The notes beneath the pieces were generated by a model. That model had not been told where the DNA came from, made no database searches, and was given only the letters and a program-made list of their open reading frames with translations. A stretch of DNA of 64,000 nt from DATDCY01 sp964513745 (GTDB lineage: Bacteria; JAUVQV01; DATDCY01), in NCBI GenBank assembly GCA_964513745.1, contig CAZEOK010000003.1, positions 1 to 64,000 on the forward strand, in the 5' to 3' direction. Below, piece after piece: positions 41,205-48,991 of the stretch. The position numbers were made by a program, and so were the translations under genes. Each line of letters opens with the position of its first letter. The first letter of the stretch is position 1.

Positions 41205-41308
41205 CAGCCTGCCCGGTCGGTGGAGTTCAAGGCACAGCGGATTGACAAACCTCCGTATTGACATCAGAGTTTGGCTCAGGACGCGATGCACCAGACCGGA
41301 GGCGACCG

Positions 41309-41914
41309 ATGGACCCGCATTACCGCGTAGCGATCTTCGGCTCCGCGCGGATCGAGGAGGGCACCCCGGAGTATCGGGATGTCTTCGAGATAGCCCGGGG
41401 CCTGGCCACGCTCAACTTCGACATCGTCACCGGCGGCGGGCCCGGCCTCATGCAGGCCGCCAACGCCGGCTGCATGAGCGTCTCGTCGCCTGCCGACTCG
41501 ATCGGGCTGAACATCAAGCTGCCGCACGAGCAGGTCGCCAATCCGTTCCTGGATATCAAGAAGGAATTCGACCGGTTCAGCAGCCGGCTCGACACGTTCA
41601 TGTCCCTCTCCGACGCGATCGTCGTGGCGCCCGGCGGCATCGGAACCCTCCTGGAGCTGTTCTACTCCTGGCAGCTGGTCCAGGTGGGCCACATCTGCTG
41701 GACACCGATCATCCTCTACGGGGAGATCTGGCGCCCCCTGCTGCACTGGCTCAACGAAGAGGTGCTGCGTCGCGGTTTCATGAGCGCTGGAGATTTACAG
41801 TGCGTCTTTCACCGCGACTCCGCGACCGGGGTCGTCGACCTGATCCGTCGGATCCACGAGGACCGTTCCCGGACCGCGAACGTCTGCGTGAACTTCGACA
41901 GGTACCGCACCTGA
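41309..41914 (+). CDS. LOG family protein (TIGR00730/lysine-decarboxylase-like)
   Basis: 201 aa from ATG 41309 behind CCGGAGGCGACC. VTGGGPGLMQAANAG and VVAPGGIGTLLELFYSWQL are the two nucleotide-phosphate motifs of LOG enzymes, which split nucleoside monophosphates such as AMP or N6-modified AMP into base and ribose phosphate. Other members are MoCo-carrier-like or of unknown function. The upstream 104 bp contains two TTGACA boxes 16 bp apart and a stretch resembling the start of 16S rRNA. Confidence 0.88.
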   Translation: MDPHYRVAIFGSARIEEGTPEYRDVFEIARGLATLNFDIVTGGGPGLMQAANAGCMSVSSPADSIGLNIKLPHEQVANPFLDIKKEFDRFSSRLDTFMSLSDAIVVAPGGIGTLLELFYSWQLVQVGHICWTPIILYGEIWRPLLHWLNEEVLRRGFMSAGDLQCVFHRDSATGVVDLIRRIHEDRSRTANVCVNFDRYRT

Positions 41915-41944
41915 CGGGGGTGAGCAGGCCGCTTGCCTGGTTAC

Positions 41945-41966
41945 GGCTTTTTCAGTGGCCTGCTAG
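41945..41966. repeat. TTTTTCAG-type 3' repeat motif, between convergent genes
   Basis: GGC-TTTTTCAGTGGCCTGCTAG spans the PilZ stop codon; an AGCAGGCC about 20 nt upstream can pair with its GGCCTGCT, giving a terminator-like fold. Similar to 61336-61359 and the reverse of 10001-10022. Confidence 0.4.
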
Positions 41967-42283
41967 ATGCGCGCGATGTACTGCTTGATCTTTTCCCAGT
42001 CCTCCCGGCCCATCCGGGTGAACCTCACCCCCATGCCCATCATCGCCTGACGCCAGGAGACAACGCCTTCACCCACGATCGGCTTGTCGGAGATCTCCGG
42101 CGGGACCGTCATGCGGAACTTGACGGTCTTGCCGAGCTCCAGCGGATTGACCGTGTCGATGAACAGCCCGCCGATGCTGATGTCGGAGATCCTCGCGTTC
42201 AGCACGCTGCTGTCGCAAAGGTACTGTATCTCCGCCACCAGGGGAGCGCGCAGGTGCTTCCGCTTGTCCTCGCCGCGAGTCAT
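41963..42283 (-). CDS. PilZ domain protein (c-di-GMP effector-like)
   Basis: 106 aa, a single PilZ domain. RKHLR (residues 8-12) supplies the RxxxR motif and DISIGGLFI the second D/NxSxxG motif, so c-di-GMP binding is expected. ATG 42283; a longer frame upstream is antisense to the histidine-kinase gene. Its effector target is unknown. Divergent from the histidine kinase gene with 76 bp between starts, in a region with several TATA-like boxes. Confidence 0.9.
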   Translation of the reverse strand: MTRGEDKRKHLRAPLVAEIQYLCDSSVLNARISDISIGGLFIDTVNPLELGKTVKFRMTVPPEISDKPIVGEGVVSWRQAMMGMGVRFTRMGREDWEKIKQYIARI

Positions 42284-42359
42284 GGTCGGCCGCAAGAATA
42301 CCAGTATTTTCCCACCGAAGCTTGCGCGGTCTCCAGCGCGGTAGTATATCGGACGGGGT

Positions 42360-43313
42360 ATGCAGAGCGGCCAGTCGCACAAGATTGAGCGGATCCGGCA
42401 GAGCCTGAGCCTCGTCAAGCCGATCGTCACGCTCTCCGTCGGCGTGGTGCTGCCGGTGCTGCTGTCGACGGCGGTCGGCATCGTTGCCATTGTCGCCGGC
42501 GAGAGCTCGCTCACGCTGATCCTCGGGATCCTCGTGGTTTCCTTTACGGCCGCGGCCATCGGCGGGGCCGTGATCCTCTACGTGCTCCTGGGCAGGCGCG
42601 CACGGCTGGCGCGGTTGCAGTCGGACCTGCTGGCCAACGTCACCCACGACCTGCGCACGCCGCTCGCCGCGATCCGGGTCTACGCGCAGACCCTGCAGTC
42701 AGGGCTGTTGCAGTCCGATCCGAGGCGCGCCGAGGATTGCCTGCGGACCATCGTGCGCGAAACAGAGTGGCTGGATGCGATGATCGATCGGGTTCTGAGC
42801 TGGCGGACGGCGGCGAAGGACAGGGGACTCGCCGATTTGCAGTGCGGATCGATCCGGGCCGCCGTGGACGAGGCAGCGGCGCGGTTTTTGCGGATGGTCC
42901 CCCCCGACGAGGTGCAGATGAGCTACAGCTTCGAGAGCGCGAACACAGTCCGCCACGACGCCCGGGTCCTCGAGCAGGCGATCCTCAACCTGCTGGTCAA
43001 TGCCGCCAAGTACTCGGCGCCGCCTAGGAAAATCACGCTGGCAGTCCGGGATCAGGGGACGTGGGTGGTGGTCAGCGTAGAAGACAACGGAATCGGCATC
43101 CCCGCCGGGGAGGTCCGCAGGATCTTCGAGCCGTTCTACCGCGTGAACCGTCCGGCCGCAAAAATATCGGGGGCTGGCCTCGGGCTGGCGATCGTGCACC
43201 ACGCGGTCAAGGCCCACGGCGGGAAGATCACCGTGGACACCAGGGAAGGCGCGGGCAGCCGTTTCTCGATCTTTCTGCCCGCGTGCGCCGCGATCGGGGA
43301 GGGCAGTGGATGA
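42360..43313 (+). CDS. Two-component sensor histidine kinase
   Basis: 317 aa. Two N-terminal membrane helices (about residues 20-46 and 52-77) with almost no periplasmic loop, then the dimerisation/phosphotransfer helix with His96 in NVTHDLRTPLAAIR. N box LLVNAAKY, G1 DNGIGIP and G2 GAGLGLAI complete the ATPase. The lack of a periplasmic sensor suggests membrane or intracellular sensing. The stop overlaps the response regulator start by ATGA. Confidence 0.92.
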   Translation: MQSGQSHKIERIRQSLSLVKPIVTLSVGVVLPVLLSTAVGIVAIVAGESSLTLILGILVVSFTAAAIGGAVILYVLLGRRARLARLQSDLLANVTHDLRTPLAAIRVYAQTLQSGLLQSDPRRAEDCLRTIVRETEWLDAMIDRVLSWRTAAKDRGLADLQCGSIRAAVDEAAARFLRMVPPDEVQMSYSFESANTVRHDARVLEQAILNLLVNAAKYSAPPRKITLAVRDQGTWVVVSVEDNGIGIPAGEVRRIFEPFYRVNRPAAKISGAGLGLAIVHHAVKAHGGKITVDTREGAGSRFSIFLPACAAIGEGSG

Positions 43314-44035
43314 AGCGCGGAGAAAACGCGTCTCCACGGTCGCCGCAAGCCGGTGGTGAGATCATCCTTGTCATCGAGGACGACCGATCGCTGCGCGAAG
43401 CCCTGGCCATGAACTTCCAGTTGCGCCGGTACCGGGTGCTGACCGCCGGGGACGGGGAGGCAGGGGTGCGACTCGCCTTCGACGAGCGGCCGGACCTGAT
43501 CGTGCTGGACCTGATGCTCCCGGGCTTCGACGGCTTCGAGATCCTGGGCCAGCTGCGGGAGAAGGAGATCGACGTCCCGGTCCTCATCCTGTCGGCCCGG
43601 GGGCAGGTGTCGGACAAGGTGAACGGGTTCCGCCTCGGGGCCGACGACTACGTCACGAAGCCTTTTCAACTGCCGGAGCTCATCGCCCGGGTGGAAGGGA
43701 TGCTTCGCCGTCGGCGCCGTCAACGCGCGTCGCTGGGCGCGATCACGTTCGGTGAGATCGTCGTCGACCCCGCTGGGCGAACGGTGCGGCGCGCGGGGGG
43801 CGAGGTGCCGCTGCTCGCGAAGGAATTCGACCTGCTCTTGCTGCTGGCCGGCAATCCGGGGCATCCCTTCAGCCGCGAGACCATCCTCGACCGCGTGTGG
43901 GGGTGGGGCTTCGAAGGCACCACCCGCACGGTCGACAACTACATCCTCGCATTGCGCCAGAAGCTTGAGACGGACCCGGCGCGGCCTCGCCACATCACCA
44001 CCGTTCGCCAGGTCGGCTACCGGTTCGATCCCTGA
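43310..44035 (+). CDS. OmpR family response regulator
   Basis: 241 aa. Receiver domain with acidic pair in VIEDDRS, phosphoacceptor Asp67 in DLIVLDLMLPGFDG, Ser/Thr in LILSARG and Lys in YVTKPF. The winged-helix effector domain ends in the OmpR-type TVDNYILALRQKLETDP and TVRQVGYRF. Translationally coupled to the histidine kinase by a 4-bp overlap. The regulon is unknown; no target site is evident in the window. Confidence 0.93.
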   Translation: MKRGENASPRSPQAGGEIILVIEDDRSLREALAMNFQLRRYRVLTAGDGEAGVRLAFDERPDLIVLDLMLPGFDGFEILGQLREKEIDVPVLILSARGQVSDKVNGFRLGADDYVTKPFQLPELIARVEGMLRRRRRQRASLGAITFGEIVVDPAGRTVRRAGGEVPLLAKEFDLLLLLAGNPGHPFSRETILDRVWGWGFEGTTRTVDNYILALRQKLETDPARPRHITTVRQVGYRFDP

Positions 44036-44141
44036 ATCGTTGCGCCATCGCCGCCGTTTCGGGCCACTTCACTGAATAAACTGCACCGCTTCGTTATACT
44101 GACTTCATGTGACTGTAGGGTCTTCAGGAGGAGATGGTGTC

Positions 44142-44456
44142 ATGCCAGTGTACGAATACGAGCACGTCGCGAAGAAGTGCGCCCGGGGGAAGCGCTTCGA
44201 GGTCCGTCGGGGGATCGATAGCGAGCGCCTGAGCGTCTGTCCCGACTGTGGCCAGGAAGTGCGGCGGGTGTTTTCGCCGGTCTTCGTGAACACCCCCCGG
44301 ACGGACAGTGACCTGAAAGGGCTGGGATTCACCAAGCTGGTGCGCCGGGACAAGGGCGTCTACGAGAACGTCACCGCAACCGGAGGAGAAAGCCGGATCT
44401 GGGATGCGAACAGGCCGGAGACAAGTCCGCACCTGCACAAGAAAATCCGGGACTGA
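44142..44456 (+). CDS. FmdB-like zinc ribbon protein with a degenerate first Cys pair
   Basis: 104 aa from ATG 44142, 10 nt after AGGAGGAG. FmdB proteins start MPxYEYxCxxCxxxFE; here the start is MPVYEYEHVAKKCARGKRFE, keeping one Cys only, while the second knuckle CPDCG is intact. The C-terminal DANRPETSPHLHKKI is extended. A complete zinc ribbon thus looks impossible unless His or the lone Cys helps. Transcribed from a possible TATACT box at 44095. Convergent with the Cys-rich lipoprotein gene. Confidence 0.7.
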   Translation: MPVYEYEHVAKKCARGKRFEVRRGIDSERLSVCPDCGQEVRRVFSPVFVNTPRTDSDLKGLGFTKLVRRDKGVYENVTATGGESRIWDANRPETSPHLHKKIRD

Positions 44457-44476
44457 CGGCGGCTGTCCGTCTGTCC

Positions 44477-44560
44477 CCGTGCTGACTGCGGGGTAAGAAT
44501 GTTTTGACCGATCAGGCTCTGGCTCTTGTCGCTCGCGACAGGACCCCGCAACCAGCACGG
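44477..44560. repeat. Dispersed palindromic repeat, copy C
   Basis: CCGTGCTGACTGCGGGGT (44477-44494) pairs with ACCCCGCAACCAGCACGG (44543-44560) at 16 of 18 positions. The right arm, read in reverse, continues into GGGGTCCTGTCGC as in copies B and D. It lies between convergent genes, so it could form a bidirectional hairpin. Confidence 0.75.
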
Positions 44561-44621
44561 AAATGAAGTTTCCTGAAGGGCGAGGTCCTGCGCTCCGGGT
44601 TCTCGATTGGTGACGCGTGCC

Positions 44622-45095
44622 TTATTTCGCCTGGTGCAGTGGCATCCCGCACTTGCAGGTGCCGGGCTTGTCGGAGACCGTGTTGCAGCCGCAGGAACCG
44701 CCGCAGTTGCAGAAATAGATCCCGGTGCCCTCGAGGTTGATCCTCTTGACCGGCTTGCCGCAGCCGCACTTCGTGTGGTCATTCGGGTCGATCTTGCAGG
44801 CGCAGGTCGGCCCACAGGTACAGACCAGCGCGGTGTTGCCCTCCGTGTAGACGACGTGACCGCCGGCCAGTTCCTTGCCGCAACCGCACTTCCCCGGCTT
44901 CAAGGAGACGGTGTTGCATTTGCACTCCGGGCCGCAGTCACACCAATAGATGGCGGCGCTCACCTGGGCCGGGCCCATGCCTTCCATGGAACCGTGTCCC
45001 TGATGCATCCCCTGGTGCATGCCGCCACCCGGGGCGCAGGCGCCGAGGACGAATGCGGCGGTGATCAGTGCGAGTACTGCTGCGAATCGTTTCAT
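44622..45095 (-). CDS. Cys-rich lipoprotein with three CxCGxxCxC...CxCG repeats
   Basis: 157 aa. Lipoprotein signal with lipobox LGAC (Cys20), then a short Met/His/Gly-rich segment (HQGMHQGHGSMEGM), then three tandem units near residues 51-77, 90-117 and 126-152. Each unit reads C-x-C-G-x2-C-x-C followed about nine residues later by C-x-C-G, with six Cys; 18 Cys in all. The spacing resembles metal-cluster or metallothionein-like binding, and the Met/His stretch fits copper or zinc handling at the envelope (inference). SD GGGGAGGGATGGT. I do not recognise a named family. Confidence 0.75.
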   Translation of the reverse strand: MKRFAAVLALITAAFVLGACAPGGGMHQGMHQGHGSMEGMGPAQVSAAIYWCDCGPECKCNTVSLKPGKCGCGKELAGGHVVYTEGNTALVCTCGPTCACKIDPNDHTKCGCGKPVKRINLEGTGIYFCNCGGSCGCNTVSDKPGTCKCGMPLHQAK

Positions 45096-45143
45096 ACCAT
45101 CCCTCCCCTGTTGGTTGCCAGGACCGCTCGAGTCAAGTCGACG

Positions 45144-45473
45144 TCACGCCCCGAACGAGCAGACGTATTCGGCGATGCCGCTCTCGACCTCTATGTCGAA
45201 GGCGGAGTTCGCGCCCACCGGGAACGAGGTGCCAGCGGCGTACGGCTTCCACGCGCTCTCGCCCTTGAGGCGCACGCGGCAGGAGCCCGCGACGATCGCC
45301 ATCACCTCGGCGGCGCCGGTCGTGAAGTGGAACGAGCCGGGGTAGATCAGGCCGATCGTCTTTTTCGATCCATCGGCGAGATACACGGTGTGGCTGACGA
45401 CCTTCCCGTCGAAATAGACGTTGGCCTTGGTGACGACGGAAACCCCGTCGAACTTCTCCGGTGCACTGGGCAT
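45144..45473 (-). CDS. ppnP: Pyrimidine/purine nucleoside phosphorylase
   Basis: 109 aa, slightly above the 95 of the E. coli enzyme. Cupin-fold family (DUF1255) with the usual FDGVSVVTKANVYFDGKVVSHTV start, DGSKKTIGLIYPG and the end FDIEVESGIAEYVCSFG. Catalyses phosphorolysis of several nucleosides, feeding base salvage alongside hpt and ade in this window. It follows thrC after 28 bp on the same strand. Confidence 0.93.
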   Translation of the reverse strand: MPSAPEKFDGVSVVTKANVYFDGKVVSHTVYLADGSKKTIGLIYPGSFHFTTGAAEVMAIVAGSCRVRLKGESAWKPYAAGTSFPVGANSAFDIEVESGIAEYVCSFGA

Positions 45474-45501
45474 GGCTTTCTCTCCGTTCTCCCGAGGGTT
45501 G

Positions 45502-46905
45502 CTATTTCCGGTCCAGGTTCAGGAATTCCGCGATCGCCGTCGCCGACGCCGGCAGGTCCACCGGGCGGTTCTGCAGTTCTTTTTTCGGTGTCACCTCGTA
45601 CTCGGCGGGCAGGCTGCCCTCGAAGTACTTCTGCTGGAAGTCGGCGAACTTGAGCTGGTGCGCGGTGGAGTCGACCACCACGCGCATCCCCGGCTCGATC
45701 ACCTTCGCGCCGAGCGCGGCAGCCAGCCCGGCGACTCCCTCGCCGCCTTGCGTGCAGATCACGTGGCCGTGGCGGTTCGCGGTGAGCATCGCGTCCATGA
45801 TCTGCTGCTCGCTGACCTCGACGACCGCGAAACGCTCGCGGAAGTGCTCCTCGACGAGGCGGCGGACTTTCGGGAAGGAGACGGGATTGCCGATCATCGC
45901 GGCCTGGGCGACGCTCGAGGTCACCTGCACCGGCTCGTAGGTGCCGCTCTTCCTCCAGAGGTAGACCGGGTTGGCATGGCGGCTCTGCACGCCGACGAGC
46001 AGCGGCAGCTTCCCGATCATCCCGAGGCGCTGCAGGTCGAGGAACCCCTCCATGACGGCGGTGACGTTGCCGGCGTTGCCGATCGGCACGACCACCGCCA
46101 GGTCCTCGGTGCGCCACCCGGCGTCCATCGCCACCTCGTAGGCGTAGGACTTCTGCCCGTTGATCCGCACCGGGTTCTTGGAGTTGAGCAGGAAGACCTG
46201 GTAGTCGCGCGAGAGCTCCTCGACGATGCGCATGCAGTCGTCGAAGACGCCCGGGACCTGGATGACGGTGGCCCCGCTGCCGAGCGGCTGGGAGAGCTGC
46301 TGCGGCGTGACCTTCCCCGCGGGGAGCAGCACAACGGACTTGACCGTCCCCTTGGGCAGGTAGGCGAGATAGAGCGCGGCGGCGGCCGAGGTGTCGCCGG
46401 TGGAGGCGCAGATGCCGAGCACGTCGCGCACCCCCCAGCGCTTGATGGCGTGGTTCAGGTACGAGATCGCCGAGGCCATGCCGCGGTCCTTGAAGGAGGC
46501 CGAGGGGTTGAGGCCGTCGTACTTGATGAAGAAGGGGGCGCCGACCGACGCAGCGAGATCGGCGTTGGCCGGGATCACCGGTGTGTGCCCCTCGCCGAGC
46601 CAGACGACGTCTGCCGGGGGGACGCAGGGGAGGATCAGCTCGTGAAAGCGGAAGATCCCTTTGAGCGAGGCCGGCTCGGGAGCCAGCGCCCGGTAGGCGA
46701 ACAGGCGCCGCCAGAATTCGCCGCTTCTGCCTTTGAGCGTGTCGAAGGCGAGGTCGCGCAGCGAGAGCAGGCCGCCGCAGGCCGGGCAGGTGTAGGCGAA
46801 GCGCTCGATCGGGTGGCGGGCGGCGCAGGAGACGCACTCGTAGACGACGTCGCCCCGGTAGGTGGGGACGATGGCGTCGCGGACGTCGGCGGGGAAGTCG
46901 ATCAT
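45502..46905 (-). CDS. thrC: Threonine synthase
   Basis: 467 aa PLP enzyme converting O-phosphohomoserine to threonine. A zinc-ribbon-like Cys set opens the protein (YECVSCAARHPIE...YTCPACGG), typical of the archaeal/deltaproteobacterial form. The PLP Lys lies in PSASFKDRG, and the phosphate-binding Gly loop in VVPIGNAGN. ATG 46905 follows AAGGAGGTAACGGGCC. The upstream region holds palindromic repeat copy B. Confidence 0.95.
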   Translation of the reverse strand: MIDFPADVRDAIVPTYRGDVVYECVSCAARHPIERFAYTCPACGGLLSLRDLAFDTLKGRSGEFWRRLFAYRALAPEPASLKGIFRFHELILPCVPPADVVWLGEGHTPVIPANADLAASVGAPFFIKYDGLNPSASFKDRGMASAISYLNHAIKRWGVRDVLGICASTGDTSAAAALYLAYLPKGTVKSVVLLPAGKVTPQQLSQPLGSGATVIQVPGVFDDCMRIVEELSRDYQVFLLNSKNPVRINGQKSYAYEVAMDAGWRTEDLAVVVPIGNAGNVTAVMEGFLDLQRLGMIGKLPLLVGVQSRHANPVYLWRKSGTYEPVQVTSSVAQAAMIGNPVSFPKVRRLVEEHFRERFAVVEVSEQQIMDAMLTANRHGHVICTQGGEGVAGLAAALGAKVIEPGMRVVVDSTAHQLKFADFQQKYFEGSLPAEYEVTPKKELQNRPVDLPASATAIAEFLNLDRK

Positions 46906-46987
46906 GGCCCGTTACCTCCTTGTTCGAGGCAGTGAGATTAGCATGAAACGCCATCCGGGGAGGGGTTCGGTCTCCGTGCAGCCCCCC

Positions 46988-47094
46988 GTGCTGGCTGCGG
47001 GGTCCTGTCGCTGCGCACCCCCGTCGGTGCTCGCGAGACGCTGCGCGCCGCCGGGGTCCCCTGCTTCGCGCCACCCCTTCGCCCAGCTTGAGAC
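46988..47094. repeat. Dispersed palindromic repeat, copy B
   Basis: GTGCTGGCTGCGGGGTCCTGTCGCTGCGC starts an element that aligns along its length with copy A and shares its first 26 bases with one arm of copies C and D. Non-coding between thrC and hpt; the apparent frames here are products of the repeat. Confidence 0.7.
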
Positions 47095-47159
47095 AAAGCT
47101 CCTGACACCGTCCAGGTTCTTCGAGAAGACTATCATGAAAGAAGTAAAGGAATCACCGC

Positions 47160-47702
47160 TCAAGGCTGGCCCGGGCCCCTGTTCTCGTCGGGGAGCGCGC
47201 CGAGGTACGGCAGGTTGCGGTACGTCTCGCGGTTGTCCAGGCCGTAGCCGACGAGGAAGCGGTCGGGGACCTCGAAGCCGGTGTAGCGGATCGGCAGCTT
47301 GGCGAGCCGCCGGACACGCCGGTCGAGCAGGGTGCAGACGGCGAGGCTGGCCGGTTCGCGCGCCTGGAGGGTGCGCACGAGATAGCCGAGGGTCAGGCCG
47401 GTGTCGACGATGTCCTCGACGAACAGCACGTCGCGGCCGGTGATCGCCAGGTCGAGGTCCTTCTCGATGCGCACCACGCCACCGCGCTTGCCCGCCCCGT
47501 AGCGCGTGATCGCCATGAAGTCGAGGTTGATCGGGACGGTGATGGCACGCGCCAGGTCCGCGAGGAAGATGAACGATCCCTTGAGGACCGAGACGAGGAT
47601 CGGGGTGCGTCCCGCGTAATCGCGCGAGATCTCGGCTCCCAGTTCGAGCACCCGCCGCCGCAGGTCCTCCTCGCTGATCACGACAGAAATATTTTCAGCC
47701 AT
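47160..47702 (-). CDS. hpt: Hypoxanthine phosphoribosyltransferase
   Basis: 180 aa. The PRPP loop VLFVEDIVDTGLTL and the VSVLKGSFIFLADLAR and YTGFEVPDRFLVGYGLD segments identify the purine (hypoxanthine/guanine) PRTase family. Salvages hypoxanthine with PRPP to IMP. ATG 47702 follows TTTGGAGTCAAC. A TATAAT box on the minus strand at 47737-47742 lies 35 nt upstream. Preceded by the kinase-like/nuclease fusion on the same strand. A second hpt-like gene occurs near 62 kb. Confidence 0.95.
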   Translation of the reverse strand: MAENISVVISEEDLRRRVLELGAEISRDYAGRTPILVSVLKGSFIFLADLARAITVPINLDFMAITRYGAGKRGGVVRIEKDLDLAITGRDVLFVEDIVDTGLTLGYLVRTLQAREPASLAVCTLLDRRVRRLAKLPIRYTGFEVPDRFLVGYGLDNRETYRNLPYLGALPDENRGPGQP

Positions 47703-47929
47703 GTTGACTCCAAACGTTGCAAATTCTCCTCTGGGCATTATATTGGAATTGGGCCCCGAGAGGTTGGAACGGCGGCGTCTTTGAGGGAACGGGACGAAGG
47801 CTGGCTCCAGAGCTTGAAACAGAGCCTGTGCCAGAAACAAAACGACCGTTAGGAGATTCCCTCAGAGAAGCGAAAAGCCAAGTACGGTCACTCGGGGCCG
47901 CTTGCTTTTCCCCTGCCGGCTTGTTTGCG

Positions 47930-48889
47930 CTACTCCATGCCAAACTTCTGCGCCAGCTTCCTGAAATCGCGACCGTAGAAGATCAGTAGCTTCTTGTCGG
48001 GGTAGAGTTCCCTGAAGAGGCGCACCTTGCGGTTCTTCTTCGTGACGAGGGACTGTCTCATCGTGGTAAGTTCGAGGTAGGTGTCCATCTCGTTGAGGTA
48101 AAAGTCCGGGGAGAAGCTTGACTTGACGCGGCCGTCCGGCCACCACTCGATCGGGAAGGTCTCCGGCTCATACTCCCAGGGGATGCGATAGAAATCCAGG
48201 ACTTTCGCGAATTCGACCTCGCTCTCGTTGGCGAAACGCGTAGCCGCGGGCGAGGTCGGGAGAGGCTCGAGAGGGATCTCCTTCACCCCCCGGGCGAGGG
48301 CGCAGGCCCGGAGCTGCTCGAAGCTCCCTGCTTGTGCCAGTCCGACGGCGTTTGCCGCAAGCTCTATCACGTGCGCCGCACCCTCGACGCCGAGCGTGTC
48401 GACACGTAGCGCAAGATCGTAGTGTTCGCCGCGCGTCAGGTCCTTGCCGGAGTAGCGCCGCACGAGCCGCCGCCGCTCCTGCTCCCGCCGCTGCAGCGCA
48501 GCGACGCCACGTCCGGCACCCTGCGCCTCGGAGGTCGCGAGACGGAAGTCGAGACCGGCGGTCAGACGCACGTGCAGCGCGCAGGGGCACCCGGCAAAGA
48601 GAAACTGGCCACCGAAGCCGAGGAGCACGAGATTTTCACGGAAGGCCAGGTGCCAGAGGATCCCTTCGGTGGCAGCGCGGACGGTTCGCTCCTCCTCGTC
48701 GGCCTGGCTTGCAAATTCCGCAGTGGACGGCTCGTGGAGCCGCCCGATGGCCGAGAGCAGGTCAAAGCTGTATAGCAGTTCGCGCATCAGCGGCCGGTCG
48801 ACGAGGCGGAAGCCCAGACGCCGGGCGGCCTCGGCGGCGACGTCCTCGCCGCGGCAAGCCTCAAGGCGCGAGATAGTGACGATGGACAT
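47930..48889 (-). CDS. Fusion of a cytidylate-kinase-like domain and a PD-(D/E)XK-like nuclease domain
   Basis: 319 aa from ATG 48889. N-terminal half (about residues 1-205) resembles the AAK/cytidylate-kinase-like family seen intact at 52829-53629, but its glycine-rich P-loop is lost: SRLEACRGEDV instead of SREYGSGGREI. C-terminal 100 residues, from about 217, look like a small nuclease fold: Glu222 in FANESEVEF, Asp262 in SPDFYL, and Glu273 in YLELT, then LVTKKNRKVRLFRELYP. I recall this same domain attached to hypoxanthine phosphoribosyltransferases in other bacteria; here hpt is the next gene downstream. TATAGT lies 12 nt before the ATG. Confidence 0.75.
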   Translation of the reverse strand: MSIVTISRLEACRGEDVAAEAARRLGFRLVDRPLMRELLYSFDLLSAIGRLHEPSTAEFASQADEEERTVRAATEGILWHLAFRENLVLLGFGGQFLFAGCPCALHVRLTAGLDFRLATSEAQGAGRGVAALQRREQERRRLVRRYSGKDLTRGEHYDLALRVDTLGVEGAAHVIELAANAVGLAQAGSFEQLRACALARGVKEIPLEPLPTSPAATRFANESEVEFAKVLDFYRIPWEYEPETFPIEWWPDGRVKSSFSPDFYLNEMDTYLELTTMRQSLVTKKNRKVRLFRELYPDKKLLIFYGRDFRKLAQKFGME

Positions 48890-48916
48890 ACGGTTCGGGG
48901 AACTATAGCGGGGGAA

Positions 48917-48941
48917 GGGGACAGATTTCAAATCTGTCCCC
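48917..48941. promoter_or_regulatory. 25-bp perfect palindrome between divergent genes
   Basis: GGGGACAGATTT-C-AAATCTGTCCCC, 12-bp arms. It overlaps the place of the -35 box of the leftward gene and lies just before the rightward promoter. The (A)AATCTGTCCCC word is familiar from repeats near REP-associated transposases, so it may be a mobile relic rather than an operator. Confidence 0.6.
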
Positions 48942-48943
48942 TT

Positions 48944-48985
48944 GGGCAACGGTAGTTGCCCCCGCCGCCGCCCCGGGGGTAGAGT
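48944..48985 (+). promoter_or_regulatory. Promoter of yajD with an overlapping palindrome
   Basis: GGGCAAC-GGTA-GTTGCCC (48944-48961) is a perfect 7-bp dyad whose right arm contains the -35 box TTGCCC (48956-48961). After 18 nt comes TAGAGT (48980-48985), exactly 6 nt before the ATG, so the mRNA is probably leaderless. Confidence 0.6.
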
Positions 48986-48991
48986 ACGACC

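Noticed and set aside
46912..47163. 83-codon minus-strand frame covering repeat copy B
   Set aside because: Coding appearance comes from the repeat itself, and the corresponding part of copy A on the same strand gives similar spurious text.
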